DNA from: Eutreptiella sp. 'Long Island Sound 2002'
Lineage: Eukaryota; Euglenozoa; Euglenophyceae; Eutreptiales; Eutreptiaceae
NCBI GenBank assembly: GCA_964036045.1
Contig: OZ038400.1
Coordinates: forward strand, 12,211,079 to 12,275,078
Reading direction: 5' to 3'
Length of the DNA: 64,000 nucleotides
Below are positions 47,901 to 62,900 of the stretch, in pieces. The number at the start of each line of letters is the position of its first letter. The stretch's first letter is position 1. The translations under genes and the position numbers were made by a program. The notes under the pieces are model-generated. The model saw only the letters and a program-made list of their open reading frames with translations, was not told the origin of the DNA and did not search any database.

Positions 47901-50900
47901 TGTCATCAGTACCCGTTGGTCAAGAAGTCTCTCATCAGTACCCCTGGGCCAAGAACTCTGTATTCAGTACCCCTGGGCCAAGAGCTCTGTAATCAATACC
48001 CCTGGGCCGAGAACTCTGTCATCAGTACCCCTGGGCCAAGAACTCTGTCATCAGTACCCCTGGGTCTAGAACTCTCCCATCAGTACCCCGGGGCCAAGAA
48101 CTCTGTCTTCAGTACCCCTGGGCCAAGAACTCTGTCATCAGTACCCCTGGGCCAAGAACTCTGTCATCAGTACCCCTGGGCCAAGAACTCTGTCATCAGT
48201 ACCCCTGGGTCGAGAACTCTTTCATCAGTACGCCTGGGCCAAGAACTCTGTCATCAGTACCCCGGGGCCAAGAAATCTGTCATCAGTACCCCTGGGCCAA
48301 GAACTCTGTCATCAGTACCCCTGGGCCAACAACTCTCTCATCAGTACCCCTGGGCCATGAACCCTGTCATCAGTACCCGTGGGCCAAGAACTCTGTCATC
48401 AGTACCCCTGGGCCAAGAACTCTGTCATCAGTACCCCAGGGCCAAGAACCCTGTCATCAGTACCCCTGGGCCAAGAACTCTGTCATCATTACCCCTGGGC
48501 TAAGAACTCTGTCATCAGTACCCCTGGGTCTAGAACTCTCTCATTAGTACCCCTCGGCCAAGAACTCTGTCTTCAGTACCTGTGGGCCAAGAACTCTGTC
48601 ATCAGTACCCCTGGGCCAAGAACTCTGTCATCAGTACCCCTGGGCCAAGAACTCTGTCATCAGTACCCCCTGGTCAAGAACTCTGTCATCAGTACCCCTG
48701 GGCCAAGAACTCTGTCATCAGTACCCCTGGGCCAAGAACTCTGCCGTCAGTAGCCCTCGGTCAAGAACTCTGTCATCAGTACCCCCTGGGCCAAGAACTC
48801 TGTCTTCAGTACCCGTGGGCCAAGAACTCTTTCATCAGTACCCCTGCGCCAGGAACTCTGTCTCCAGTACCCCTGGGCCAAGAACTCTGTCTTCAGTACC
48901 CCTGGGCCAAGAACTCTTCCATCAGTACCCCTCGGCCAAGAACTCTGACATCAGTACCCCTGGGCCAAGAACTCTGTCTTCAGTACCCCTGGGCCAAGAA
49001 CTCTGTCTTCAGTACCCCTGGGCCAAGAACTCTGTCATCAGTACCCCTGGGCCAAGAACTCTGTCATCAGTACCCCTAGGCCAATGACTCTGTCATCAGT
49101 ACCCCTGGGCCAAGAACTCTGTCATCAGTACCCCTGGGCCAAGAACTCTGTCTTCAGTACCCCTGGGCCAAGAACTCTGTCATCAGTACCCCTGGGCCAA
49201 GAACTCTGTCATCAGTACCTCTGGTTCTAGAACTCTGTCATCAGTACCCCCGGGCCAAGAACTCTGTCATGAGTACCCCTCGGCCAAGAACTCTGTCTTG
49301 AGTACCCCTGGGCCAAGAGCTCTGTCATCAGTACCCCTGGGCCAAGAACTCTGTCATCAGTACCCCCGGGCCAAGAACTCTGTCATCATTACCCCTGGGC
49401 CAAGAACTCTGTCATCAGTACCCCTGGGCCAACAACTCTGTCATCAGTACCCCTGGGCCAAGAACTCTGTCTTCAGTATCCCTGGGCCAAGAACTCTGAC
49501 ATCAGTACCTCTGGGCCAAGAACTCTGTCATCCGTACCCCTGGACCAAGAACTCTGTCATCAGTACCCCTGGGCCAAGAACTCTGTCATCAGTACCCCTG
49601 GGCCAAGAACTCTGTCATCAGTACCCCAGGGCCAAGAACTGTGTCATCAGTACCCCTGGGCCAAGAACTCTGTTGTCAGTAGCCCTGGGTCAAGGACTCT
49701 GTCATCAGTACCCCTGGGCCACGAACTCTGTCATCAGTACCCCTGGGCCAAGAACTCTGTCTTCAGTACCCCTGGGCCAAGAACTCTGTCATCAGTACCC
49801 CCGGGTCAAGAACTCTCTCATCAGTACCCCTGGGTCAAGAACTCTGTAATTAATATTCCTGGGTCTAGAACTCTGTCATCAGTACCCCTGGGCGCAGAAC
49901 TCGGTCTTCAGTACCCCTGGGTCTAGAACCCTCTCATCAGTACCTCTGGGCCAAGAACTCTCCCACCAGTAGGCCTGGGCCAAGAACTCACTCATCAGTA
50001 CCCCTAGGCCAAGAACTTTGTCATCAGTACCCCTGGGTCAAGAACTCTGGCATCAGTACGGCTGGCCCAAGAACTCTGTCTTCAGTACCCCTGGGCTAAG
50101 AACTCTGTCATCAGTACCCCCGGACCAAGAACTCTGTCATCAGTACCCCTTGGCCAAGAACTCTGTCATCAGTACCCCCGGGTCAAGAACTCTCTCATCA
50201 GTACCCCTGGGTCTAGAACTCTGTCATTAATATCCCTGGGTCTAGAACTCTGTCATCAGTACCCCTGGGCCAAGAAATCCGTCTTCAGTACCCCTGGGTC
50301 TAGAACCCTCTCATCAGTACCCCTGGGCCAAGAACTCTCCAACCAGTATGCCTGGGCCACGAACTCACTCATCAGTACCCCTAGGCCAAGAACTGTGTAA
50401 TCAGTACCCCTGGGGCAAGAACTCTGGCATCAGTACGCCTGGGCCAAGAACTCCGTCTTCAGTACCCCTGGGCTAAGAACTCTGTCATCAGTCGCCCCGG
50501 GCCAAGAACTCTGTCTTCAGTACCCTCGGGCCAAGAACTCCGTCTTCAGTACCCCTGGGCCAAGAACTCTGTCATCAGTACACCTGGGCCAAGAACTCTG
50601 TCTTCAGTACCCCTCGGCCAAGAACTCTGTCATCAGTACCCCTGGGCCAAGAACTCTGTCATCAGTACCCCTGGGCCAAGATCTCTGTCATCAGTACCCC
50701 TGGGCCAAGAACTCTGTCATCAGTACCCCTGGGCCAAGAACTCTGTCTTCAGTACCCCTGGGCCAAGATCTCTGTCTTCAGTACCCCTGGGCCAAGAACT
50801 CTGTCTTCAGTACCCCTGGGCCAAGAACTCTGTCTTCAGTACCCCTGTGCCAAGAACTCTGTCATCAGTACCCGTGGGTCAAGAAGTCTCTCATCAGTAC

Positions 50901-53900
50901 CCCTGGGCCAAGAACTCTGTCCTCAGTACCCCTGGGCCAAGAACTCTGTCATCAATACCCCTGGGCCAAGTACTCTGTCTTCAGTACCCCTGGGCCAAGA
51001 ACTCTGTCTTCAGTACCCCTGGGCCAAGAACTCTGTCATCAGTACCCCTGGGTCTAGAACTCTCTGATCAATCCCCCTGGGCCAAGAACTCTGTCTTCAG
51101 TACCCCTGGGCCAAGAACTCTGTCATCAGTACCCCTGGGCCAAGAACTCTGTCTTCAGTACCCCTGGGCCAAGAACTCTGTCTTCAGTACCCCTGGGCCA
51201 AGAACTCTGTCATCAGTACCCGTTGGTCAAGAAGTCTCTCATCAGTACCCCTGGGCCAAGAACTCTGTATTCAGTACCCCTGGGCCAAGAGCTCTGTAAT
51301 CAATACCCCTGGGCCGAGAACTCTGTCATCAGTACCCCTGGGCCAAGAACTCTGTCATCATTACCCCTGGGTCTAGAACTCTCCCATCAGTACCCCGGGG
51401 CCAAGAACTCTGTCTTCAGTACCCCTGGGCCAAGAACTCTGTCATCAGTACCCCTGGGCCAAGAACTCTGTCATCAGTACCCCTGGGCCAAGAACTCTGT
51501 CATCAGTACCCCTGGCTCGAGAACTTCTTCATCAGTACGCCTCGGCCAAGAACTCTGTCATCAGTACCCCTGGGCCAAGAACTCTGTCATCAGTACCCCT
51601 GGGCCAGGAAATCTGTCATCAGTACCCCTGGGCCAAGAACTCTGTCATCAGTACCCCTGGGCCAACAACTCTCTCATCAGTACCCCTGGGCCATGAACCC
51701 TGTCATCAGTACCCGTGGGCCAAGAACTCTGTCATCAGTACCCCTGGGCCAAGAACTCTGTCATCAGTACCCCAGGGCCAAGAACCCTGTCATCAGTGGC
51801 CCTGGGCCAAGAACTCTGTCATCAGTACCCCTGGGCCAAGAACTCTGTCATCAGTACCCCTGGGTCTAGAACTCTCTCATTAGTACCCCTCGGCCAAGAA
51901 CTCTGTCATCAGTACCCCTGGGCCAAGAACTCTGTCATCAGTACCCCTGGGCCAAGAACTCTGTCATCAGTACCCCTGGGCGAAGAACTCTGTCATCAGT
52001 ACCCCCTGGTCAAGAACTCTGTCATCAGTACCACCGGGCCAAGGACTCTGTCATCAGTACCCCTGGGCCAAGAACTCTGCCGTCAGTAGCCCTCGGTCAA
52101 GAACTCTGTCATCAGTACCCCTGGGCCAAGAACTCTGTCTTCAGTACCCGTGGGCGAAGAACTCTGTCATCAGTACCCCTGCGCCTAGAACTCTGTCTCC
52201 AGTACCCCTGGGCCAAGAACTCTGTCTTCAGTACCCCTGGGCCAAGAACTCTTCCATCAGTACCCCTCGGCCAAGAACTCTGACATCAGTACCCCTGGGC
52301 CAAGAACTCTCTCTTCAGTACCCCTGGGCCAAGAACTCTGTCTTCAGTACCCCTGGGCCAGGAACTCTGTCATCAGTACCCCTGGGCCAAGAACTCTGTC
52401 ATCAGTACCCCTGGGCCAAGAACTCTGTCTTCAGTACCCCTGGGCCAAGAACTCTGTCATCAGTCCCCTTGGGCCAAGAACTCTGTCATCAGTACCTCTG
52501 GTTCTAGAACTCTGTCATCAGTACCCCCGGACCAAGAACTCTGTCATGAGTACCCCTCGGCCAAGAACTCTGTCTTGAGTACCCCTGGGCCAAGAGCTCT
52601 GTCATCAGTACCCCTGGGCCAAGAGCTCTGTCATCATTACCTCTGGGCCAAGAACTCTGTCATCAGTACCCCTGGGCCAAGAACTCTGTCATCAGTACCC
52701 CTGGGCCAAGAACTCTGTCTTCAGTATCCCTGGGCCAAGAACTCTGTCATCAGTACCTCTGGGCCAAGAACTCTGTCATCCGTACCCCTGGACCAAGAAC
52801 TCTGTCATCAGTACCCCTGGGCCAAGAACTCTGTCATCAGTACCCCTGGGCCAAGAACTCTGTCATCAGTACCCCAGGGCCAAGAACTGTGTCATCAGTA
52901 CCCCTGGGCCAAGAACTCTGTTGTCAGTAGCCCTGGGTCAAGGACTCTGTCATCAGTACCCCTGGGCCAAGAACTCTGTCATCAGTACCCCTGGGCCAAG
53001 AACTCTGTCTTCAGTACCCCTGGGCCAAGAACTCTGTCATCAGTACCCCTGGGCCAGGAACTCTGTCATCAGTACCCCTGGGCGAAGAACCCTGTCATCA
53101 GTACCCCTGGGTCAAGAACTCTGGCATCAGTACGGCTGGCCCAAGAACTCTGTCTTCAGTACCCCTGGGCTAAGAACTCTGTCATCAGTACCCCCGGACC
53201 AAGAACTCTGTCATCAGTACCCCTTGGCCAAGAACTCTGTCATCAGTACCCCCGGGTCAAGAACTCTCTCATCAGTACCCCTGGGTCTAGAACTCTGTCA
53301 TTAATATCCCTGGGTCTAGAACTCTGTCATCAGTACCCCTGGGCCAAGAAATCCGTCTTCAGTACCCCTGGGTCTAGAACCCTCTCATCAGTACCCCTGG
53401 GCCAAGAACTCTCCAACCAGTATGCCTGGGCCACGAACTCACTCATCAGTACCCCTAGGCCAAGAACTGTGTAATCAGTACCCCTGGGGCAAGAACTCTG
53501 GCATCAGTACGCCTGGGCCAAGAACTCCGTCTTCAGTACCCCTGGGCTAAGAACTCTGTCATCAGTCGCCCCGGGCCAAGAACTCTGTCTTCAGTACCCC
53601 TGGGCCAAGAACTCCGTCTTCAGTACCCCTGGGCCAAGAACTCTGTCATCAGTACACCTGGGCCAAGAACTCTGTCTTCAGTACCCCTCGGCCAAGAACT
53701 CTGTCATCAGTACCCCTGGGCCAAGAACTCTGTCATCAGTACCCCTGGGCCAAGATCTCTGTCATCAGTACCCCTGGGCCAAGAACTCTGTCATCAGTAC
53801 CCCTGGGCCAAGAACTCTGTCTTCAGTACCCCTGGGCCAAGATCTCTGTCTTCAGTACCCCTGGGCCAAGAACTCTGTCTTCAGTACCCCTGGGCCAAGA

Positions 53901-56900
53901 ACTCTGTCTTCAGTACCCCTGTGCCAAGAACTCTGTCATCAGTACCCGTGGGTCAAGAAGTCTCTCATCAGTACCCCTGGGCCAAGAACTCTGTCCTCAG
54001 TACCCCTGGGCCAAGAACTCTGTCATCAATACCCCTGGGCCAAGTACTCTGTCTTCAGTACCCCTGGGCCAAGAACTCTGTCTTCAGTACCCCTGGGCCA
54101 AGAACTCTGTCATCAGTACCCCTGGGTCTAGAACTCTCTGATCAATCCCCCTGGGCCAAGAACTCTGTCTTCAGTACCCCTGGGCCAAGAACTCTGTCAT
54201 CAGTACCCCTGGGCCAAGAACTCTGTCTTCAGTACCCCTGGGCCAAGAACTCTGTCTTCAGTACCCCTGGGCCAAGAACTCTGTCATCAGTACCCGTTGG
54301 TCAAGAAGTCTCTCATCAGTACCCCTGGGCCAAGAACTCTGTATTCAGTACCCCTGGGCCAAGAGCTCTGTAATCAATACCCCTGGGCCGAGAACTCTGT
54401 CATCAGTACCCCTGGGCCAAGAACTCTGTCATCATTACCCCTGGGTCTAGAACTCTCCCATCAGTACCCCGGGGCCAAGAACTCTGTCTTCAGTACCCCT
54501 GGGCCAAGAACTCTGTCATCAGTACCCCTGGGCCAAGAACTCTGTCATCAGTACCCCTGGGCCAAGAACTCTGTCATCAGTACCCCTGGCTCGGGAACTT
54601 CTTCATCAGTACGCCTGGGCCAGGAAATCTGTCATCAGTACCCCTGGGCCAAGAACTCTGTCATCAGTACCCCTGGGCCAACAACTCTCTCATCAGTACC
54701 CCTGGGCCATGAACCCTGTCATCAGTACCCGTGGGCCAAGAACTCTGTCATCAGTACCCCTGGGCCAAGAACTCTGTCATCAGTACCCCAGGGCCAAGAA
54801 CCCTGTCATCAGTGGCCCTGGGCCAAGAACTCTGTCATCAGTACCCCTGGGCCAAGAACTCTGTCATCAGTACCCCTGGGTCTAGAACTCTCTCATTAGT
54901 ACCCCTCGGCCAAGAACTCTGTCATCAGTACCCCTGGGCCAAGAACTCTGTCATCAGTACCCCTGGGCCAAGAACTCTGTCATCAGTACCCCTGGGCGAA
55001 GAACTCTGTCATCAGTACCCCCTGGTCAAGAACTCTGTCATCAGTACCACCGGGCCAAGGACTCTGTCATCAGTACCCCTGGGCCAAGAACTCTGCCGTC
55101 AGTAGCCCTCGGTCAAGAACTCTGTCATCAGTACCCCTGGGCCAAGAACTCTGTCTTCAGTACCCGTGGGCGAAGAACTCTGTCATCAGTACCCCTGCGC
55201 CTAGAACTCTGTCTCCAGTACCCCTGGGCCAAGAACTCTGTCTTCAGTACCCCTGGGCCAAGAACTCTTCCATCAGTACCCCTCGGCCAAGAACTCTGAC
55301 ATCAGTACCCCTGGGCCAAGAACTCTCTCTTCAGTACCCCTGGGCCAAGAACTCTGTCTTCAGTACCCCTGGGCCAGGAACTCTGTCATCAGTACCCCTG
55401 GGCCAAGAACTCTGTCATCAGTACCCCTGGGCCAAGAACTCTGTCTTCAGTACCCCTGGGCCAAGAACTCTGTCATCAGTCCCCTTGGGCCAAGAACTCT
55501 GTCATCAGTACCTCTGGTTCTAGAACTCTGTCATCAGTACCCCCGGACCAAGAACTCTGTCATGAGTACCCCTCGGCCAAGAACTCTGTCTTGAGTACCC
55601 CTGGGCCAAGAGCTCTGTCATCAGTACCCCTGGGCCAAGAGCTCTGTCATCATTACCTCTGGGCCAAGAACTCTGTCATCAGTACCCCTGGGCCAAGAAC
55701 TCTGTCATCAGTACCCCTGGGCCAAGAACTCTGTCTTCAGTATCCCTGGGCCAAGAACTCTGTCATCAGTACCTCTGGGCCAAGAACTCTGTCATCCGTA
55801 CCCCTGGACCAAGAACTCTGTCATCAGTACCCCTGGGCCAAGAACTCTGTCATCAGTACCCCTGGGCCAAGAACTCTGTCATCAGTACCCCAGGGCCAAG
55901 AACTGTGTCATCAGTACCCCTGGGCCAAGAACTCTGTTGTCAGTAGCCCTGGGTCAAGGACTCTGTCATCAGTACCCCTGGGCCAAGAACTCTGTCATCA
56001 GTACCCCTGGGCCAAGAACTCTGTCTTCAGTACCCCTGGGCCAAGAACTCTGTCATCAGTACCCCTGGGCCAGGAACTCTGTCATCAGTACCCCTGGGCG
56101 AAGAACCCTGTCATCAGTACCCGTGGGCCAAGAACTCTGTCATCAGTACCCCTCGGCCAAAAACTCTGTCATCAGTACCCCAGGGCCAAGAACCCTGTCA
56201 TCAGTACCCCTGGGCCAAGAACTCTGTCATCAGTACCCCTGGGCCAAGAACTCTGTCATCAGTACCCCTGGGCCAAGAACTCTGTCTTCAGTACCCGTGT
56301 GCCAAGAACTCTGTCATCAGTATCCCCGCGCCAAGAACTCTGTCTTCAGTAGCCCTGGGCCAAGAACTCTGTCATCAGTACCCCTGGGCCAAGAACTCTG
56401 TCATCAGTACCCCTCGGCGAAGAACTCTGACATCAGTACCCCTGGGCCAAGAACTCTGTCTTCAGGACCCCTGGGCCAAGAACTCTGTCATCAGTACCCC
56501 AGGGCCAAGAACTCTGTCATCAGTACCCCTGGGCCAAGAACTCTGTCATCAGTACCCCTGGGTCAAGAACTCTTTCATCAGTACCCCTGGGCCAGGAACT
56601 CTGTCATCAGTACCCCTGGGCCAAGAACTCTTTCTTCAGTACCCCTGCGCCAAGGACTCTGTCATCAGTACCCCTGGGCCAAGAACTCTGTCATCAGTAC
56701 CCCTGGGCATAGAACTCTGTCTTCAGTACCCCTGGGCGAAAAACTCTGTCATCAGTACCCCTTGGCCAAGAACTCTGACTTCAGTACCCCTGGGCCAAGA
56801 ACTCTGTCATCAGTACCCCTGGGCCAAGAACTCTGTCCTCAGTACCCCTGGGCCAAGAACTCTGTCTCCAGTACCCCTGGGCCAAGAACTCTGTCATCAG

Positions 56901-59900
56901 TACCCCTCGGCCAAGAACTCTGTCATCAGTACACCTGGGTCTAGAGCTCTGTCATCAGTACCCCTGAGCCAAGAACTCTGTCATGAGTACCCCTGGGCCA
57001 AGAGCTGTGTCATCAGTACCCCTGGGCCACGAACTCTGTCTTCAGTACCCTTGGGCCAAGAACTCTGTCATCAGTACCCCTGGACCAAGAACTCTGTCAT
57101 CAGTACCCCTGGGTCTAAAACTCTGTCATCAGTACCCCTGGGCCAGGAACTCTTACATGAGTACCCCTCGGCCAAGAACTCTGTCTTGAGTACCCCTGGG
57201 CCAAGAGCTCTGTCATCAGTACCCCTGGGCCAAGAACTCTGTCATCATTACCCCTGGGCCAAGAACTCTGTCATCAGTACCCCTGGGCCAAGAACTCTGT
57301 CATCAGTACCCCTGGGCCAAGAACTCTGTCTTCAGTACCCCTGGGCCAAGAACTCTGTCATCAGTACCCCTGGGCCAGGAACTCTGACTTCAGTACCCCT
57401 GGGCCAAGAACTCTGTCATCAGTACCCCTGGGCCAGGAACTCTGTCCTCAGTACCCCTGGGCCAAGAACTCTGTCTTCAGTACCCCTGGGCCAAGAACTC
57501 TGTTTTCAGGACCCCTGGGCCAATAAATCTGTGTTCAGTACCCCTGGGCCAGGAACTCCGTCCTCAGTACCCCTGGGCCAATAACTCTGTCATCAGTATC
57601 CCTGGGCCAAGAACTCTGTCATCAGTAACCCTGGGCCAAGAACTCTGTCATCAGTACCCCTGGGCCAAGAACTCTGTCATCAGTACCCCTGGGCCAAGAA
57701 CTCTGTCTTCAGTCCCCCTGGGCCAAGAACTCTGTTATCAGTACCCCTGGGCCAAGAACTCTGTCATCAGTACCCCTGGGCTAAGAACTCTGTCATCAAT
57801 ATTCCTGGGCCAAGAACTCTGTCATCAGTACCCCTGGGCCAAGAACTCTGTCATCAGTACCCCTCGGCCAAGATCTCTGTCTTCAGTACCCCTGGACCAA
57901 GAACTCTGTCATCAGTACCCCTGGGCCAAGAACTCTGTCATCAGTACCCCTAGGCCAATGACTCTGTCATCAGTACCCCTGGGCCAAGAACTCTGTCTTC
58001 AGTACCCCTGGGCCAAGAACTCTGACTTCAGTACCCCTGGGCCAAGAACTCTGTCTTGAGTACCCCTGGGCCAAGAGCTCTGTCCTCAGTACCCCTGGGC
58101 CCAAAACTCTGTCATCATTACCCCTGGGCCAGGAACTCTGTCATCAGTACCCCTGGGCCACGAACTCTGGCATCAGTACCCCTGGGCCAAGAACTCTGTC
58201 TTCAGTACCCCTGGGCCAAGAACTCTGTCATCAGTACCCCTGGGCCAAGAACTCTGACTTCAGTACCCCTGGGCCATGAACTCTGTCATCAGTACCCCTG
58301 GGCCAAGAACTCTGTCTTCAGTACCCCTGGGCCAAGAACTCTGTCTTCAGTACCCCTGGGCCAGGAACTCTGTCATCAGTACCCGTGGGCGAAGAACTCT
58401 GTCATCAGTACCCCTGGGCCAAGAACTCTGTCTTCAGTACCCCGGGGCCAAGAACTCTGTTTTCAGGACCCTTAGGCCAATAAATCTGTCTTCAGTACCC
58501 CTGGGCCAAGAACTCTGTCCTCAGTACCCCTGGGCCAATAGCTCTGTCATCAGTATCCCTGGGCCAAGAACTCTGTCATCAGTACCCCTGGGCCAAGAAC
58601 TCTGTCATCAGTACCCCTCGGCCAAGAACTCTGTCATCAGTACCCCTGGGCCAAGAACTCTGTCATCAGTACCCCTTGGCCACGAACTCTGTCATCAGTA
58701 CCCCTGGGCCAAGAGCTCTGTCATCAGTACCCCTGGGCCAAGAACTCTGTCATCAGTACCCCGGAGCCAGGAACTCTGTCATCAATACCCCTGGGTCAAG
58801 AACTCTGTCTTCAGTACCCCTGGGATAAGAGCTCTGTTTTCAGGACCCCTGGGCCAAGAAATCTGTCTTCAGTACCCCTGGGCCAAGAACTCTGTCTTCA
58901 GTACCCCTGGGCCAAGAACTGTGTCATCAGTACCCCTGGGCCAAGAACTCTGTGTTCAGTACCCCTGGGCCAAGAACTCTGTTATCAGTACCCCTGGGCC
59001 AAGAACTCTGTCATCAGTACCCCTGGGCCAAGAACTCTGTCATCAAAACCCCAGGGCCAAGAACTCTGTCATCAATACCCCTGGGCCAAGAACTCTGTCA
59101 TCAGTACCCCTGGGCAAAGAACTCTGTCATCAGTACCCCCGGGCCAAGAACTCTGTCTTCAGTACCCCTGGGCCAAGAACTCTGTTTTCAGGACCCTTAG
59201 GCCAATAAATCTGTCTTCAGTACCCCTGGGCCAAGAACTCTGTCCTCAGTACCCGTGGGCCAATAGCTCTGTCATCAGTATCCCTGGGCCAAGAACTCTG
59301 TCATCAGTACCCCTGGGCCAAGAACTCTGTCATCAGTACCCCTCGGCCAAGAACTCTGTCATCAGTACCCCTGAGCCAAGAACTCTGTCATCAGTACCCC
59401 TTGGCCACGAACTCTGTCATCAGTACCCCTGGGCCAAGAGCTCTGTCATCAGTACCCCTGGGCCAAGAACTCTGTCATCAGTACCCCTGGGCCAAGAACC
59501 CTGTGATCAGTACCCCTGGGCCAAGAACTCTGTCTTCAGTACCCCTGGGCCAAGAACTCTGTCATCAGTACCCCTGGGCCAAGAACTCTGTCATCAGTAC
59601 CCTTGAGCCAAGAACTCTGTCATCAGTACCCCTGGGCCAAGACTTCTGTCATCAGTACCCCTGGGCCAAGAACTCTGTCATCAATACCCCTGGACCAAGA
59701 ACTCTGTAATCAGTACCCCTGGGCCAAGAACTCTGTCATCAGTACCCCTGGGCCAGGAACTCTGTCATCAGTACCCCTGGGCCAAGAACTCTGTCATCAG
59801 TACCCCTGGGCCAAGAACTCTGTCATCAGTACCCCTGGGCCAAGAACTCTGTCATCAGTACCCCTGGGCCAAAACTCTGTCTTCAGTACCCCTGGGCCAA

Positions 59901-62900
59901 GAACTCTGTCTTCAGTACCCCTTGGCCAAGAATTCTGTTTTCAGTACCCCTGGGCCAAGAAATCTGTCTTCAGTACCCCTGGGCCAAGAACTCTGTCTTC
60001 AGTACCCCTGGGCCAGGAACTCTGTCATCAATACTCCTGGGCTATGAACTCTGTCATCAGTACCCCTGGGCCAAGAACTCTGTCATCAGTACCCCTGGGC
60101 CAAGAACTCTGTCATCAGTACCCCTGGGCCAAGAACTCTGTTATCAGTACCCCTGGGCCAAAAACTCTGTCATCAGTACCCCTGGGCCAGGAACTCTGTC
60201 ATCAATACTCCTGGGCCATGAACTCTGTCATCAGTACCCCTGGGCCAAGAACTCTGTCATCAGTACCCCTGGGCCAAGAACTCTGTCATCAGTACCCCTG
60301 GGCCAAGAACTCTGTCTTCAGTACCCCTGGGCCAAGATCTCTGTCTTCAGTACCCCTGGGCCAAGAACTCTGTCTTCAGTACCCCTGCGCCAAGAACTCT
60401 GTCTTCAGTACCCCTGGGCCAAAAACTCTGTCATCAGTACCCGTGGGTCAAGAAGTGTCTCATCAGTACCCCTGGGCCAAGAACTCTGTCTTCAGTACCC
60501 CTGGGCCAAGAACTCTGTCATCAATACCCCTAGGCCAAGTACTCTGTCTTCAGTACCCCTGGGCCAAGAACTCTGTCTTCAGTACCCCTGGGCCAAGAAC
60601 TCTGTCATCAGTACCCCTGGGTCTAGAACTCTCTGATCAATCCCCCTGGGCCAAGAACTCTGTCTTCAGTACCCCTGGGCCAAGAACTCTGTCATCAGTA
60701 CCCCTTGGCCAAGAACTCTGTCTTCAGTACCCCTGGGCCACGAACTCTGTCTTCAGTACCCCCGGGCCAAGAACTCTGTCATCAGTACCCGTTGGTCAAG
60801 AAGTCTCTCATCAGTACCCCTGGGCCAAGAACTCTGTATTCAGTACCCCTGGGCCAAGAGCTCTGTAATCAATACCCCTGGGCCGAGAACTCTGTCATCA
60901 GTACCCCTGGGCCAAGAACTCTGTCATCATTACCCCTGGGTCTAGAACTCTCCCATCCGTACCCCGGGGCCAAGAACTCTGTCTTCAGTACCCCTGGGCC
61001 AAGAACTCTGTCATCAGTACCCCTGGGCCAAGAACTCTGTCATCAGTACCCCTGGGCCAAGAACTCTGTCATCAGTACCCCTGGGTCGGGAACTCTTTCA
61101 TCAGTACGCCTGGGCCAAGAACTCTGTCATCAGTACCCCTGGGCCAGGAACTCTGTCATCAGTACCCCTGGGCCAAGAACTCTGTCATCAGTACCCCTGG
61201 GCCAAGAACTCTGTCATCAGTACCCCTGGGCCAACAACTCTCTCATCAGTACCCCTGGGCCATGAACCCTGTCATCAGTACCCGTGGGCCAAGAACTCTG
61301 TCATCAGTACCCCTGGGCCAAGAGCTCTGTCATCAGTACCCCAGGGCCAAGAACCCTGTCATCAGTGGCCCTGGGCCAAGAACCCTGTCATCAGTACCCC
61401 TGGGCCAAGAACTCTGTCATCAGTACCCCTGGGTCTAGAACTCTCTCATTAGTACCCCTCGGCCAAGAACTCTGTCATCAGTACCCCTGGGCCAAGAACT
61501 CTGTCATCAGTACCCCTGGGCCAAGAACTCTGTCATCAGTACCCCTGGGCCAAGAACTCTGTCATCAGTACCACCGGGCCAAGAACTCTGTCATCAGTAC
61601 CCCTGGGCCAAGAACTCTGCCGTCAGTAGCCCTTGGTCAAGAACTCTGTCAACAGTACCCCTGGGCCAAGAACTCCGTCTTCAGTACCCGTGGGCGAAGA
61701 ACTCTGTCATCAGTACCCCTGCGCCTAGAACTCTGTCTCCAGTACCCCTGGGCCAAGAACTCTGTCTTCAGTACCCCTGGGCCAAGAACTCTTCCATCAG
61801 TACCCCTCGGCCAGGAACTCTGACATCAGTACCCCTGGGCCAAGAACTCTGTCTTCAGTACCCCTGGGCCAAGAACTCTGTCTTCAGTACCCCTGGGCCA
61901 GGAACTCTGTCATCAGTACCCCTGGGCCAAGAACTCTGTCATCAGTACCCCTAGGCCAATGACTCTGTCATCAGTACCCCTGGGCCAAGAACTCTGTCAT
62001 CAGTACCCCTGGGCCAAGAACTCTGTCTTCAGTACCCCTGGGCCAAGAACTCTGTCATCAGTACCCCTGGGCCAAGAACTCTGTCATCAGTACCTCTGTT
62101 TCTAGAACTCTGTCATCAGTACCCCCGGGCCAAGAACTCTGTCATGAGTACCCTCCGGCCAAGAACTCTGTCTTGAGTACCCCTGGGCCAAGAGCTCTGT
62201 CATCAGTACCCCTGGGCCAAGAGCTCTGTCATCATTACCCCCTGGGCCAAGAACTCTGTCATCAGTACCCCTGGGCCAAGAACTCTGTCATCAGTACCCC
62301 TGGGCCAAGAACTCTGTCTTCAGTATCCCTGGGCCAAGAACTCTGTCATCAGTACCTCTGGGCCAAGAACTCTGTCATCCGTACCCCTGGACCAAGAACT
62401 CTGTCATCAGTACCCCTGGGCCAAGAACTCTGTCATCAGTACCCCAGGGCCAAGAACTGTGTCATCAGTACCCCTGGGCCAAGAACTCTGTTGTCAGTAG
62501 CCCTGGGTCAAGGACTCTGTCATCAGTACCCCTGGGCCAAGAACTCTGTCATCAGTACCCCTGGGCCAAGAACTCTGTCTTCAGTACCCCTGGGCCAAGA
62601 ACTCTGTCATCAGTACCCCTGGGCCAGGAACTCTGTCATCAGTACCCCTGGGCCAAGAACCCTGTCATCAGTACCCGTGGGCCAGGAACTCTGTCATCAG
62701 TACCCCTGGGCCAAAAACTCTGTCATCAGTACCCCAGGGCCAAGAACCCTGTCATCAGTACCCCTGGGCCAAGAACTCTGTCATCAGTACCCCTGGGCCA
62801 AGAACTCTGTCATCAGTACCCCTGGGTCTAGAACTCTCTCATTAGTACCCCTCCGCCAAGAACGCTGTCTTCAGTACCCCTGGGCCAAGAACTCTGTCAT

